Below, piece by piece: positions 21,883 through 29,762 of a stretch of 64,000 bases of DNA. The position numbers and the translations under genes were made by a program. Where the stretch lies: assembly GCA_020831805.1 (NCBI GenBank), contig JAFIFX010000001.1:248001-312000 (forward strand), given 5' to 3'. Within the stretch, counting starts at the first letter, position 1; every line of letters starts with the position of its first letter. The notes below the pieces were generated by a model that did not search any database, was not told the DNA's origin, and saw nothing but the letters and a program-made list of their open reading frames with translations. This DNA comes from Planctomycetota bacterium (GTDB lineage: Bacteria; Planctomycetota; Phycisphaerae; Phycisphaerales; UBA1924).

Positions 21883-22746
21883 ATGCTCCAGTACCACGAC
21901 CTCCTCCGCCGCTGCCTCGCAGAGGGCACCCCCTGCGACGACCGCACCGGCGTGGGCACCCTCTCGATCTTCGGGCACCAGTCCCGCTACATCCTCCACC
22001 CCGATTTCCCCGGCGCCCGCCAGCGCGAGATCGCCACCGGCCAGCGCGTCGGCTTCCCCCTCGTCACCACCAAAAAGGTCCACACCCGCTCGATCATCCA
22101 CGAGCTGCTCTGGTTCCTCAAGGGCGACACAAACGCCCGCAGCCTCAACGCCGTCGGCGTGACCATCTGGGACGAGTGGGCCGACCCCCAGACCGGCGAC
22201 CTCGGCCCCGTCTACGGCCACCAGTGGCGCTCCTGGCCCACCCCCGACGGCCGCACCATCGACCAGATCAGCCAGCTCGTCCACAACCTCAAGGCCAACC
22301 CTTGCTCCCGGCGCCACATCGTCACCGCCTGGAACCCCGCCGACATCGACAAGATGGCCCTGCCCCCCTGCCACTGCCTCTTCCAGTTCCACATCGCCCG
22401 CGCCACCGACGGCGGCCCCGACTGGCTCTCCTGCCAGCTCTACCAGCGCTCCGCCGACCTCTTCCTCGGCGTCCCCTTCAACATCGCCTCCTACGCCCTG
22501 CTCACCCACATGCTCGCCCAGGTCACCGGCTGCCGCCCCGGCGAGTTCATCCACACCCTCGGCGACGCGCACATCTACCTCAACCACCTCCCCCAGGTCA
22601 ACGAACAACTCAGCCGCGACCCCCGCCCCCTGCCCACCATCCGCCTCAACCCCGAGGTCAAGGACCTTTTCGCCTTCACCTACGACGACTTCGAACTGCT
22701 CAACTACGACCCCGCCCCCCCCATCCGCGCCGAAGTCGCCGTCTGA
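21883..22746 (+). CDS. thyA: Thymidylate synthase
   Basis: 287 residues. [13 protein letters not shown] is near the N-terminus. Catalytic Cys lies in [33 protein letters not shown] carries the folate and dUMP contacts; ends with a hydrophobic-acidic tail. It methylates dUMP to dTMP using methylene-THF, producing dihydrofolate. The enzyme that regenerates THF (folA) lies just downstream on the same strand, separated by a large inverted repeat element at 22775-22946. Confidence 0.97.
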   Translation: MLQYHDLLRRCLAEGTPCDDRTGVGTLSIFGHQSRYILHPDFPGARQREIATGQRVGFPLVTTKKVHTRSIIHELLWFLKGDTNARSLNAVGVTIWDEWADPQTGDLGPVYGHQWRSWPTPDGRTIDQISQLVHNLKANPCSRRHIVTAWNPADIDKMALPPCHCLFQFHIARATDGGPDWLSCQLYQRSADLFLGVPFNIASYALLTHMLAQVTGCRPGEFIHTLGDAHIYLNHLPQVNEQLSRDPRPLPTIRLNPEVKDLFAFTYDDFELLNYDPAPPIRAEVAV

Positions 22747-22774
22747 TCCGCCCGGCTCGGCCCGTACTTTTTCG

Positions 22775-22946
22775 TTCACCACAGAGCACACAAAGAGCAC
22801 AGAGCCACACAGAGAAAACTCGGAAAATCAAGTTCAAACTCCCTCCTCCTCCATGCCTATATCCGGGATCTCCGCCTTCTCCGTCTCTGATCTGCGTCTT
22901 TTTTCTCTGTGATCTCTGTGCCCTCTCTGTGCCCTCTGTGGTAAAA
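22775..22946. repeat. Imperfect inverted-repeat element between thyA and folA
   Basis: The left arm starts TTCACCACAGAGCACACAAA and the right arm ends TGTGCCCTCTGTGGTAAAA, its imperfect reverse complement over about 44 bases; about 80 bases of less GC-rich sequence separate them. Such ACCACAGAG/CTCTGTGGT elements occur in many planctomycete genomes, to my knowledge as non-coding intergenic repeats. Two related larger elements lie at 44429 and 49267. Confidence 0.7.
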
Positions 22947-22953
22947 ACCGCGT

Positions 22954-23484
22954 ATGCCAAGCATCGTCCTCATCGCCGCCGCCAGCGAAAACAACATCAT
23001 CGGCCGTGACGGCGGCCTCCCCTGGCGCCTTCCCGACGATCTCCGGCACTTCAAACGCGAAACCCTCGGCCGCCCCGTCGTCATGGGCCGCAAAACCTTC
23101 GACGAACTCTTCCAAGAGCCCCTCAAGGGCCGCCCCAACATCATCATCTCCCGCACGATGCCCCCCCGCCCACCCACCGAAGGCGTCATCGTCGCCCGCT
23201 CCCTCGACGAGGCCATCGAACTCGCCAAACCCCTCCTCGCCGCCGCCCGCGCCGCCGACCCGAGCATCCCCGACGAAATCTGCATCATCGGCGGCGGCGA
23301 GATCTACCGCCAGGCCCTCCCCATCGCCACCCACATCACCCTCACCCGCGTCCACGCCCAGGTCGAAGGCGACACCACCTTCCCCGACTTCGACCGCGCC
23401 GAGTGGACCCTCGACCGCCACGAACACCACGAAGCCGACGCCCGCCACGCCCACCCCTTCACCATCGAATGGTGGTCCAGGTAG
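22954..23484 (+). CDS. folA: Dihydrofolate reductase
   Basis: 176 residues. IVLIAAASENNIIGRDGGLP and WRLPDDLRHFKRETLG (Asp of the active site), VVMGRKTFDEL, and IIGGGEIYRQALPIATHITL all match DHFR. It reduces dihydrofolate to tetrahydrofolate with NADPH, completing the thymidylate cycle with upstream thyA. The start is only about eight bases beyond the inverted-repeat element. Its TAG stop is embedded in a family-1 palindrome, as at 15619. Confidence 0.96.
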   Translation: MPSIVLIAAASENNIIGRDGGLPWRLPDDLRHFKRETLGRPVVMGRKTFDELFQEPLKGRPNIIISRTMPPRPPTEGVIVARSLDEAIELAKPLLAAARAADPSIPDEICIIGGGEIYRQALPIATHITLTRVHAQVEGDTTFPDFDRAEWTLDRHEHHEADARHAHPFTIEWWSR

Positions 23485-23503
23485 GTCGGCACTCCGTGCC
23501 GAC
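23481..23503. repeat. Dispersed palindrome, family 1 (copy 2)
   Basis: GTCGGCAC-TCC-GTGCCGAC after GTAG; same unit as 15616-15637, and it again provides the upstream gene's stop codon. Confidence 0.65.
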
Positions 23504-23533
23504 TCCTCACTCGCCTCCCCCGGGCCTCCGGGC

Positions 23534-23567
23534 GAGGTGCCGAAGCGAAGCGCAGGCGGAGGGGGTC
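23534..23567. repeat. Dispersed repeat, family 3 (copy 1)
   Basis: A 34-base unit starting GAGGTGCCGAAGCG and ending GCGGAGGGGGTC. It recurs inverted at 36614-36647 with one base difference. Bases 23568-23684 are otherwise featureless intergenic sequence. Confidence 0.7.
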
Positions 23568-23684
23568 TTCAACACCACCCCAAACCCGCCATCACCAACC
23601 AACGGTGCCGTGCTCTTCGTCTCCGAAGAGCACGATCCCACACCCCCGATACCACGCACACCCGCCCGACAAAGACAGCCCCCA

Positions 23685-24284
23685 TCACCCCCGCCGCCGC
23701 CTCAACCCAACAACGCCCACAACCCCAAACACCCCCACCGCCCCCGGCCCCGGCGTCACCACCAGCGACTGGGAGACGAAAACATCATTCGTCCACTCCA
23801 CCACCGGATCGGTAAACGATGTCCCCTGTACCGAGTACGGAAACGAAGCGCCCGCGGCGTTCACAGAGTGGTACGACAGGACGCCCTCCGCAATGCCTGT
23901 TACGGAGAATGTGGTAATCAAAATCGGGTTGGCCGTCGAAAACGGCGGGATCAGCGAAAACTGGGCCGCATTGATCCCGATCACATCCGCACCGGAAGCC
24001 ATGCCCTGCCCATCAAACCCCAGCGCGATGTTGTTCCACGCCACCGGAGCAATACTGCTGACGGCCACAAACCCACCCGACGCGATCAGGTCTACACTGA
24101 CGCCTGAGAAATACGAACCGACCGGCCCGATCCATGATGCCGTCATGGTGGCCGTCGCGGTTTCCCCGATCGCGACCGAAGTCCGATCGAAGGTCAGCGA
24201 CACCACCAGGTCGAACACGCCGGTCTGTCCGAACGCGGGCATCGCCAGCCCCACCACCCCGATCATCATCCACGCCCGCCTCAT
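23685..24284 (-). CDS. Array protein P1: secreted beta-rich protein with C-terminal sorting tail
   Basis: 199 residues. Signal peptide MRRAWMMIGVVGLAMPAFGQ. The body has the family blocks seen in all ten array members: DLVVSLTFDRTSVAIGETAT, then ASWIGPVGSYFSGVSVDLIA, VAPVAWNNIALGFDGQ, INAAQFSLIPPF, TANPILITTFSVTGIAEGVL and FVSQSLVVTPGPGAVG. The tail is PGPG, a hydrophobic glycine-rich stretch, then RRRRG, a variant of PEP-CTERM-type sorting signals. Family knowledge: such tails are recognised by exosortases and removed after export. The body pattern suggests a beta-sandwich, possibly cohesin-like. It is the last cistron of the P5-P1 run; SD GGAGG. Confidence 0.85.
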   Translation of the reverse strand: MRRAWMMIGVVGLAMPAFGQTGVFDLVVSLTFDRTSVAIGETATATMTASWIGPVGSYFSGVSVDLIASGGFVAVSSIAPVAWNNIALGFDGQGMASGADVIGINAAQFSLIPPFSTANPILITTFSVTGIAEGVLSYHSVNAAGASFPYSVQGTSFTDPVVEWTNDVFVSQSLVVTPGPGAVGVFGVVGVVGLRRRRG

Positions 24285-24879
24285 CGCCGCCTCCTTCCCG
24301 CACCAACCACCCCCAACATCGCCAGCACCCCACCACCCCCGGCCCCGGCGTCACCACCAGCGTCGCCGAAACAAACACATCATTCGTCCACAACACCACC
24401 GGATCGATAAACGAAGTTCCCTGAACGAAAAACGGATACGGTGCGCCGGCGGCATTCACAGAGTGGTACGACAGCAGACCCTCCGCGATCCCCGTCACCA
24501 CGAATGTGGTGATGAGAATCGGGTTGTCCGTCATGAACGGCGGCATCAGCGAGAACTGGGCCGCATTGATCCCGATCACATCCGCCCCAGAAGCCACACC
24601 CTGCCCGTTGAAACCCAGAGCGGGGTTGTTCCACGCCACCGGAGCAATATCGCCGACCGCCACAAACGCACCCGACGCGATCAGATCCACATTCACCGAT
24701 GAGAGATAGGTGCCGGTCGCTCCCATCCAACCCGCCGTCATCGTCGCCACCGCCGTCTCACCGATTCCGATCGAGGACCGATCGAATGTCAAGGAGACGA
24801 CCAGATCGGTCGGAATATTCTGGCCACCGGCCTGTCCCGGAAGCCCAACCAGTCCCACGACAAGGAAGAGAACCCTCAT
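24281..24879 (-). pseudogene. Array protein P2, frameshifted at the sorting tail
   Basis: The first about 185 residues are intact and P1-like (MRVLFLVVGLVGLPGQAGGQ; AWNNPALGFNGQG; GINAAQFSLMPPF). After TLVVTPGPGVVG the frame shifts to CWRCWGWLV and runs on antisense-like residues across P1. One extra G in a G4 run (C4 at 24328-24331 on the plus strand) would restore VLAMLGVVGAGRRRR and a stop whose TGA overlaps the P1 start, exactly like the other junctions. So the sorting tail is lost by a single-base homopolymer change. It could be a true mutation, phase variation, or a sequencing error. Confidence 0.75.
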
Positions 24880-25466
24880 CCCCGCCTCCTTCCAAGGCCA
24901 CCCACCCCCGCAACAACAACCACCGCGACCGCCCCCGGCCCCGGCACCACCACCAAGGTCTCCGAGATGTACCGATCCACCCCCCAGAACACCGGAGGAT
25001 CCCCACTAAATGTCGTAATGTGAACCGCCCCCGAAGCGCCCGGATACAACTCCGCGTGGTAGGTCAGCAGCCCCGCCGTCGTGCCCGTCACCGTGAAAGA
25101 GGTCACCACAATCGGGTTGCTGCGGTCGACCGGCGGGATCAGGCTGAACTGGGTTCCCACCACATCCAGCACATCCGCATCGGACGCCACCGGCTGACCA
25201 CTGTACCCGAACGCCGGATTGTTCCAATGGATCGGCTGCACATCCGACACCTGGACAAAACTCCCGGAGGCCCGAAGATGGACCCCCACCCACGACAGGT
25301 AGGTGCCCGGCCCGCCGTTCCAGCTCGCGGTCAGCGTGGCCGTGGCCGTCTCACCGATCCCGATCGAGGTCCGGTCAAAGGTCAATGCCACAATGGGATC
25401 GATATTCTGCCCCCACGCCGGCACCCCTAGGCCCGCGACACCCAGAAGCACACACGCCCCCCTCAT
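24876..25466 (-). CDS. Array protein P3 (most divergent member)
   Basis: 196 residues. Signal peptide MRGACVLLGVAGLGVPAWGQ. It keeps ALTFDRTSIGIGETATATLT and the hydrophobic tail PGPGAVAVVVVAGVGGLGRR, but changes core positions: IHWNNPAFGYSGQP instead of AWNNPALGF, and LIPPVDRSNPIVVTSFTVTG. The region before the tail (GDPPVFWGVDRYISETLVVV) lacks the DPVV block. ATGA overlaps connect it to P2 downstream and P4 upstream. Divergence suggests it has escaped the gene conversion that keeps P8-P10 alike. Confidence 0.82.
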   Translation of the reverse strand: MRGACVLLGVAGLGVPAWGQNIDPIVALTFDRTSIGIGETATATLTASWNGGPGTYLSWVGVHLRASGSFVQVSDVQPIHWNNPAFGYSGQPVASDADVLDVVGTQFSLIPPVDRSNPIVVTSFTVTGTTAGLLTYHAELYPGASGAVHITTFSGDPPVFWGVDRYISETLVVVPGPGAVAVVVVAGVGGLGRRRG

Positions 25467-26065
25467 CGCCGCCTCCTCCCCGCACCAAGCACCCCCGCAA
25501 CGCCCAACACCCCCACCGCCCCCGGCCCCGGCGTCACCACCAGCGTCTGCGACACGAACATGTCATTGGTCAGATCGCGCACGGGACCCATATCCACATA
25601 CAAGAGCGAAACCGAGAACGGGAACGGAGCCCCTGCCGCATTCTGCGACACATAGGACAACGCCCCCTCGGCCACCCCCGTCACGCGGAAGGTCGTCACC
25701 AGGAGTGGATTGTCAACCGTGAGCGGCGGGATCAGATTGAACTGCGACGCCTGGATCCCGATCACATCCGCCCCGGACGCCACGCCCTGCCCGTTGAACC
25801 CAAGCGTGGGATTGTTCCACGCCACCGGCGCGACATCACTCACCACCACAAACGCGCCGGACGCGATCAGGTCCACATTGAAAGAAGACAGATAAGTGCC
25901 ACCGGGCAGGGGATCCCACGCACAGATGATCGTCGCTGTTGCCGTCTCACCGATCCCGATCGAGGTCCGGTCAAAGGTCAACGAAGCCTCAAAGTTCCCG
26001 TAGTACTGCGCCGACGCCGCCCCAGAAGCCAGCCCGCACACCGCCCCCACCACCAAGCCCTTCAT
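25463..26065 (-). CDS. Array protein P4
   Basis: 200 residues from ATG 26065. Signal peptide MKGLVVGAVCGLASGAASAQ, unlike those of P1-P3. The family body is present (SLTFDRTSIGIGETATATII, SSFNVDLIASGAFVVVSDVA, QASQFNLIPPLTVDNPLLVT). An acidic/aromatic insert-like change (SLLYVDMGPVRDLTNDMF) precedes the tail PGPGAVGVLGVAGVLGAGRR+RR. The start overlaps the P5 stop by 4 bp. Confidence 0.84.
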   Translation of the reverse strand: MKGLVVGAVCGLASGAASAQYYGNFEASLTFDRTSIGIGETATATIICAWDPLPGGTYLSSFNVDLIASGAFVVVSDVAPVAWNNPTLGFNGQGVASGADVIGIQASQFNLIPPLTVDNPLLVTTFRVTGVAEGALSYVSQNAAGAPFPFSVSLLYVDMGPVRDLTNDMFVSQTLVVTPGPGAVGVLGVAGVLGAGRRRR

Positions 26066-26676
26066 CGTGTCCTCCTTCCACAACCAATCATCCCCGCCAC
26101 GCACAACACCACGGCCACTCCCGGCCCCGGCGTCACCACCAGCGTCTGCGACACAAACACATCGTTCCCCCACACCGGCGGATCATTGGCCCACCCGCCC
26201 GTCACATCGTACGGAAACGGCGTCCCCGCGATCGTCTCGGAGTGATACGAGAGCAGACCCTCCGCCACACCCGTCACCCTGAATGTCGTGATCAGGATCG
26301 GATTTCCCGTCACATACGGCGGGATCAACGAGAACTGCGCTGCCTGCATCCCCCGCACATCCGCACCGTCCCCCAACCCCTGCCCGTCAAATCCCAACAT
26401 GGGGTTGTTCCACGCGATCGGCGCGACCTGACCGACCTCCACAAACGCCCCCGACGCGATCAGGTCAACGCCGACATAGCTCATGTAGGTCCCCGTCACC
26501 CCCACCCACGATGCCCGGACCGTCGCCACCGCCGTCTCCCCGATCCCGATCGAAGTCCGGTCGAAGGTCAACGCCACGACCAGATCGGTCGTGACAGACT
26601 GCCCCGACGCGGGCGCAACCCCCAACCCCGCGATGGCCATCACCACCCAAGCCCGCCCCGACATCGCCCCGCGCAT
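26062..26676 (-). CDS. Array protein P5 (first cistron of the five-gene run)
   Basis: 204 residues from ATG 26676, chosen because GGGAGG lies six bases upstream; an internal ATG 12 bases later is the alternative. The signal peptide is MSGRAWVVMAIAGLGVAPAS-like. Body: ALTFDRTSIGIGETAVATVR, AWNNPMLGFDGQGL, MQAAQFSLIPPYVTGNPILI. The tail is unusual: PGPGVAVVLCVAGMIGCG then RRTR, with two cysteines and an interrupted arginine cluster, so sorting efficiency may differ. No clear promoter was seen in 26677-26768, and the preceding terminator belongs to P6. Confidence 0.82.
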   Translation of the reverse strand: MRGAMSGRAWVVMAIAGLGVAPASGQSVTTDLVVALTFDRTSIGIGETAVATVRASWVGVTGTYMSYVGVDLIASGAFVEVGQVAPIAWNNPMLGFDGQGLGDGADVRGMQAAQFSLIPPYVTGNPILITTFRVTGVAEGLLSYHSETIAGTPFPYDVTGGWANDPPVWGNDVFVSQTLVVTPGPGVAVVLCVAGMIGCGRRTR

Positions 26677-26778
26677 GCGACACCTCCCACGCCGACCCAC
26701 GCCGGTCTTCCCCTCAAGCATGCCACCGCCCCCGCCCCGCGGCCAACGATTCCCGGACGAAAAACCCACCCCCCCCCC

Positions 26779-26809
26779 AAAAAAACGCCCGCCGATCCCG
26801 GCGAGCGTT
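26779..26809 (-). terminator. Intrinsic terminator downstream of P6
   Basis: Minus-strand stem AACGCTCGCCG / CGGCGGGCGTT (26799-26809 with 26784-26794), four-base loop, then seven T. An adjacent 10-base C homopolymer (26769-26778) follows. Confidence 0.85.
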
Positions 26810-26834
26810 CATGAAACCACTTGAGTTCCACGCC

Positions 26835-27449
26835 TCACCGCCGACGACGCGCCGCCGCCAGACCGGCGAATCCGAGCAGCCCCGCCGCACCGGGCGCGGG
26901 CACCCAGACCAGTGTGGCGGACTGGAACGCGTCCGTCCCGAACTGCACCACCGGATCGCTGAACACCGGCCCCGTCACCGAGAACGGGAACGGCGCCCCC
27001 GCCGCGTTCTGCACCGAGTACGACAGCGGCGAGAACAGCGTCCCGGTGACCACAAAATCGAAGGTCGTCACCAGGGTTGGGTTCGCGGTCTGGAACGGCG
27101 GGATCAGCGAGAACTGCGACGCCTCCAGCCCGATGATGTTCGCCCCGTCGATCGACGCGGGCGAGCCCGTGAACCCCAGCGCCGGGTTATTCCACGCGAC
27201 CGGCGCGACATTGAGCACCTGGATCGACTGCGAGCTCGCGATCAGATCCACATTGAACGACGAGAAATACGAACCCACCACGCCGTTCCACGACGCCGTG
27301 ATCGTCGCCGTACCCATCTCACCGGTGAGATAGCTCGCCTGATCGAAGGTCAGGCTGACGACCAGTTCCGTCGAGATGTTCTGCGCACCCGCCCCGCACG
27401 CCAGACCCGCCAGACCGATCGCCGCCACGCTCATGGTGAACCGAGTCAT
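26835..27449 (-). CDS. Array protein P6
   Basis: 204 residues. Signal peptide MTRFTMSVAAIGLAGLACGA-GAQ. Body: ELVVSLTFDQASYLTGEMGT, SSFNVDLIASSQSIQVLNVA, AWNNPALGFTGSPASIDGAN, GLEASQFSLIPPFQTANPTL, FSDPVVQFGTDAFQSATLVW. The tail switches from PGPG to PAPG (VPAPGAAGLLGFAGLAAA, RRRR). It is a monocistronic unit with its own terminator at 26779-26809, a possible promoter at 27530-27558, and SD AAGGAG. By sequence it groups with P7 rather than with the overlapping run. Confidence 0.86.
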   Translation of the reverse strand: MTRFTMSVAAIGLAGLACGAGAQNISTELVVSLTFDQASYLTGEMGTATITASWNGVVGSYFSSFNVDLIASSQSIQVLNVAPVAWNNPALGFTGSPASIDGANIIGLEASQFSLIPPFQTANPTLVTTFDFVVTGTLFSPLSYSVQNAAGAPFPFSVTGPVFSDPVVQFGTDAFQSATLVWVPAPGAAGLLGFAGLAAARRRR

Positions 27450-27529
27450 ACAAACTCCTTTTCTTCTCTTCGCGTTGACAAGACTCCGGGCCGCCCGCGG
27501 CACACCACCACACCGCGACCCGTCAGGGG

Positions 27530-27558
27530 AGTATCCCAGAACCCACCCTTCACCGCAA
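27530..27558 (-). promoter_or_regulatory. Possible promoter for P6
   Basis: Minus strand: TTGCGG (27553-27558) and GATACT (27530-27535) separated by 17 bases, about 80 bases upstream of the ATG. P7 has a matching TTGGCC/GATAGT pair at the equivalent place, which is the main support. Confidence 0.35.
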
Positions 27559-27559
27559 C

Positions 27560-27588
27560 AAAAAAACCGCCCGGCAACACCGGGCGGT
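27560..27588 (-). terminator. Intrinsic terminator downstream of P7
   Basis: ACCGCCCGG-TGTTG-CCGGGCGGT on the minus strand followed by seven T. The same hairpin with the same loop recurs at 28346-28373 after the next gene. Confidence 0.88.
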
Positions 27589-27634
27589 CAATCGCACGCA
27601 CACCCTGGCACACCGCCCGGGAGAAGAACACGGA

Positions 27635-28246
27635 TCAACGCCGCCGCCGCGTCGCCGCCAGCCCGCCCAGACCCAGCAACGCCAACGCGCCCGGCGCCGG
27701 CACGAACCCCACCGTTTCTGAGAAGAACGCATCCACCCCGAAGTCCACCCAAGGGTCGCTGAACACCGGCCCCGCCACCCAGAAGGGAGACGGGGCGTCC
27801 GCCGCGGGCTGCACGGAGTATGACAGCGTGTGAAACGACTCAAGCACAACAAAGGTGAATGTCGTCACGAGGATCGGATTGTCCGCAAGAAACGGCGGGA
27901 TCAACCACCACTGCGACGCCTCCAGCCCGAAGATGTTCCCTCCACTGATCCACGCCGGAGAACCCGTGAAACCCAGCGCCGGGTTGTTCCACGCGATCGG
28001 CGCTACTTCCAGCACCTGAATCGCACTGGTGCTCGCAATCAGATCCGCATGGAAGCTTGAAAAGTGCGACCCCGGCACGCCGTTCCACGACGCTGTGATC
28101 GTCGCCGTCCCGACGGCGTTGATCCAGTAATATGTCTGATCGAAAGTCAGATCGACCCGCAGGTCCGTCGCAATGTTCTGCGCCCCCGCCCCGCACGCCA
28201 ACCCCGCCAAACCGATCGCCGCCACGCTTCTCGTCAGGATGGACAT
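27635..28246 (-). CDS. Array protein P7
   Basis: 203 residues. Signal peptide MSILTRSVAAIGLAGLACGA-GAQ almost identical to P6. Body: DLRVDLTFDQTYYWINAVGT, FSSFHADLIASTSAIQVLEV, AWNNPALGFTGSPAWISGGN, GLEASQWWLIPPFLADNPIL. Substitutions of W/F/H for usual residues give it an aromatic surface. Tail VPAPGALALLGLGGLAAT + RRRR. SD GGAGGAG. It has its own terminator and promoter-like motif. Confidence 0.86.
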   Translation of the reverse strand: MSILTRSVAAIGLAGLACGAGAQNIATDLRVDLTFDQTYYWINAVGTATITASWNGVPGSHFSSFHADLIASTSAIQVLEVAPIAWNNPALGFTGSPAWISGGNIFGLEASQWWLIPPFLADNPILVTTFTFVVLESFHTLSYSVQPAADAPSPFWVAGPVFSDPWVDFGVDAFFSETVGFVPAPGALALLGLGGLAATRRRR

Positions 28247-28315
28247 CGCTGCTCCTCCGGTTTGAACCCATTGCTCCGGACCATGGCGTACGGCAAACAA
28301 ACTTCGCCCACGGGA

Positions 28316-28345
28316 ACTATCCCACACAAAACAAACCCTGGCCAA
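28316..28345 (-). promoter_or_regulatory. Possible promoter for P7
   Basis: Minus strand TTGGCC (28340-28345) and GATAGT (28316-28321), 18-base spacer, about 70 bases upstream of the ATG; compare P6. Confidence 0.33.
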
Positions 28346-28373
28346 TAAAAAACCGCCCGGCAACACCGGGCGG
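28346..28373 (-). terminator. Intrinsic terminator downstream of the 28416 gene
   Basis: CCGCCCGG-TGTTG-CCGGGCGG followed by six T on the minus strand; a near-copy of the terminator at 27560-27588, implying that terminator and gene were duplicated or exchanged together. Confidence 0.87.
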
Positions 28374-28415
28374 CTCAAAACAACACCAGGCCGGCATACA
28401 GCCAGCAAAGCCGCC

Positions 28416-29003
28416 TTACCGCCGACGACGCGAAACCGCCAGCCCGCCCAGACCCAGCAACACCAACGCGCCGGGCGCCGGCACCACGATGAAGTCCAGA
28501 CGCACCCGCGTCAGGTCGTCGCCCGTCTGCTGCACCCAGAACGCGTACTCGCCCGGGCCGAGCGAACTCATGCCGTCGGACAGCAACGACAGCACATCCG
28601 TCCCGACCAGATCGCTCGTGGTCAGGATCCACCCCGCCAGCGGGTCCGGGTTCGGCATGTCCGGGTCCACCGTGATCAGCGGCCCGAACTGCATCGCCAC
28701 GAACGCGATGTCGTCGAACCCGCCGTTCGGCAGCGACGACTCCGCCAGGATGATCTGCGAGATCGACATCCCGGCCCCCACCACCACGGTGAAGAAGTCC
28801 CGGTCGCCCTCGGGCGGCGGCAGGTTCGACAGCACCGTCTCCGAGATGATCGTGTTCACGCCCAGCCCCAGATGGAACACATCGGGGTTCATCGGATCGT
28901 TCGACAGGTTCCCGTCGACCGCATCGTCATGGAGCACATTCGCCGTCGCGAGCGGCGCGACCAGCGCCAACGCCGCGGCGACGCCAAGGGTCCGTACAGA
29001 CAT
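28416..29003 (-). CDS. Secreted sorting-tail protein, not of the P family
   Basis: 195 residues. Signal peptide MSVRTLGVAAALALVAPLAT-AN. The body is acidic and Pro/Asp-rich (DDAVDGNLSNDPMNPDVFHL; LPPPEGDRDFFTVVVGAGMS; SLGPGEYAFWVQQTGDDLTR), a jelly-roll or pre-peptidase-like beta pattern. The tail VPAPGALVLLGLGGLAVS + RRRR is the same as in P6-P10. It shares only its tail and terminator with the array, so it is probably another exported surface protein. SD GAGGAG; a promoter-like pair lies at 29054-29081. Confidence 0.85.
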   Translation of the reverse strand: MSVRTLGVAAALALVAPLATANVLHDDAVDGNLSNDPMNPDVFHLGLGVNTIISETVLSNLPPPEGDRDFFTVVVGAGMSISQIILAESSLPNGGFDDIAFVAMQFGPLITVDPDMPNPDPLAGWILTTSDLVGTDVLSLLSDGMSSLGPGEYAFWVQQTGDDLTRVRLDFIVVPAPGALVLLGLGGLAVSRRRR

Positions 29004-29053
29004 ACTTCTCTCCTCTTTAGACACAGCACGGGCCCGAACAGGCCCTCACCTAT

Positions 29054-29081
29054 AAAGTATCGATCCGTCCGAAAGGGTCAA
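29054..29081 (-). promoter_or_regulatory. Possible promoter for the 28416 gene
   Basis: Minus strand TTGACC (29076-29081) and TACTTT (29054-29059) with a 16-base spacer, about 50 bases upstream of the ATG at 29003. The -10 match is weak. Confidence 0.38.
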
Positions 29082-29188
29082 GCGGATCCATCCCTTTCCC
29101 ACGAATTCCCCCGTCCCACGGGCCGAAAACCATACCAAACGGCCCGACAGAAGCGTAAGCGATGGGATGGCAACCCCGGGGGGAAGAC

Positions 29189-29749
29189 CTACCCCCGCAG
29201 CTCGTGCTCGCCCCGAGCCTTCCGAGCGCGGTTCACCGCCGCCAACGCCGGGGGGTGGTCGGAGATCATCCGGATCAACTGGCTCGGCGACACCCCCAGC
29301 CGCAGGGCCGCCCTCTTCGGGTCCAACCCGCACGCTTCCAGCACATCCATCGCCTCGGCCAGCATCGCCGGATAGTCCCGGTGCCTCGGGCTGAGCACGA
29401 TCCGCCCGCCCGGCGTCCGCAACCGCCACATCTCGCTGCGGATCTCACCCGCCGGCACCGCCTCCCGGTGCTCCACCGCCAGCACCAGCCGCAGCCGACG
29501 CAACGCGACTCGCTTGTTCTCCTCCGCGCTGCGCCGCTCGGACGCCTGCGCGCTGCGCCCCGTCGGCCCGTCCGTCAGCACCACCGCCGTCTGGTTGTTG
29601 TGCCGGTGCTGGCCCCCCGGCCCGGTGCCCCGCGTGTGATGCACCGTGCACCGCGCCAGCAACGCATCGTCGTCCATGGACGCGGGGTGCACCGCGCGCT
29701 CCACCCGCTTGTCCAGCGACGCGAACAGTTTTTCGATCGGGTCATCCAC
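29189..29749 (-). CDS. Class I release-factor-like protein (GGQ domain)
   Basis: 186 residues from a GTG at 29749. HHTRGTGPGGQHRHNNQTAV contains the GGQ of the peptidyl-tRNA hydrolysis domain. No stop-codon recognition domain precedes it; instead there is a short N-terminus (DDPIEKLFASLDKRVERAV). After the RF-1 domain come 90 residues with a helix-turn-helix-like segment (RAALRLGVSPSQLIRMISDH). It resembles the ArfB/PrfH group that rescues stalled ribosomes, but the extra C-terminal part is not typical. The start is inferred: upstream open frame runs into the sulfotransferase gene. It lies 13 bases after that gene's stop. Confidence 0.75.
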   Translation of the reverse strand: MDDPIEKLFASLDKRVERAVHPASMDDDALLARCTVHHTRGTGPGGQHRHNNQTAVVLTDGPTGRSAQASERRSAEENKRVALRRLRLVLAVEHREAVPAGEIRSEMWRLRTPGGRIVLSPRHRDYPAMLAEAMDVLEACGLDPKRAALRLGVSPSQLIRMISDHPPALAAVNRARKARGEHELRG

Positions 29750-29762
29750 GCCCGCCTCACGA

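Noticed and set aside
24013..24280. C-terminal continuation of P2 in its shifted frame
   Set aside because: It runs antisense-like through the P1 gene in another frame; the in-frame tail restored by one base is far more likely the true end.
26769..26778. Ten-base C run as a phase-variation switch for P5 or P6
   Set aside because: It lies outside any coding sequence, just past a terminator, so slippage there would not change a protein; a promoter effect cannot be excluded but nothing supports it.
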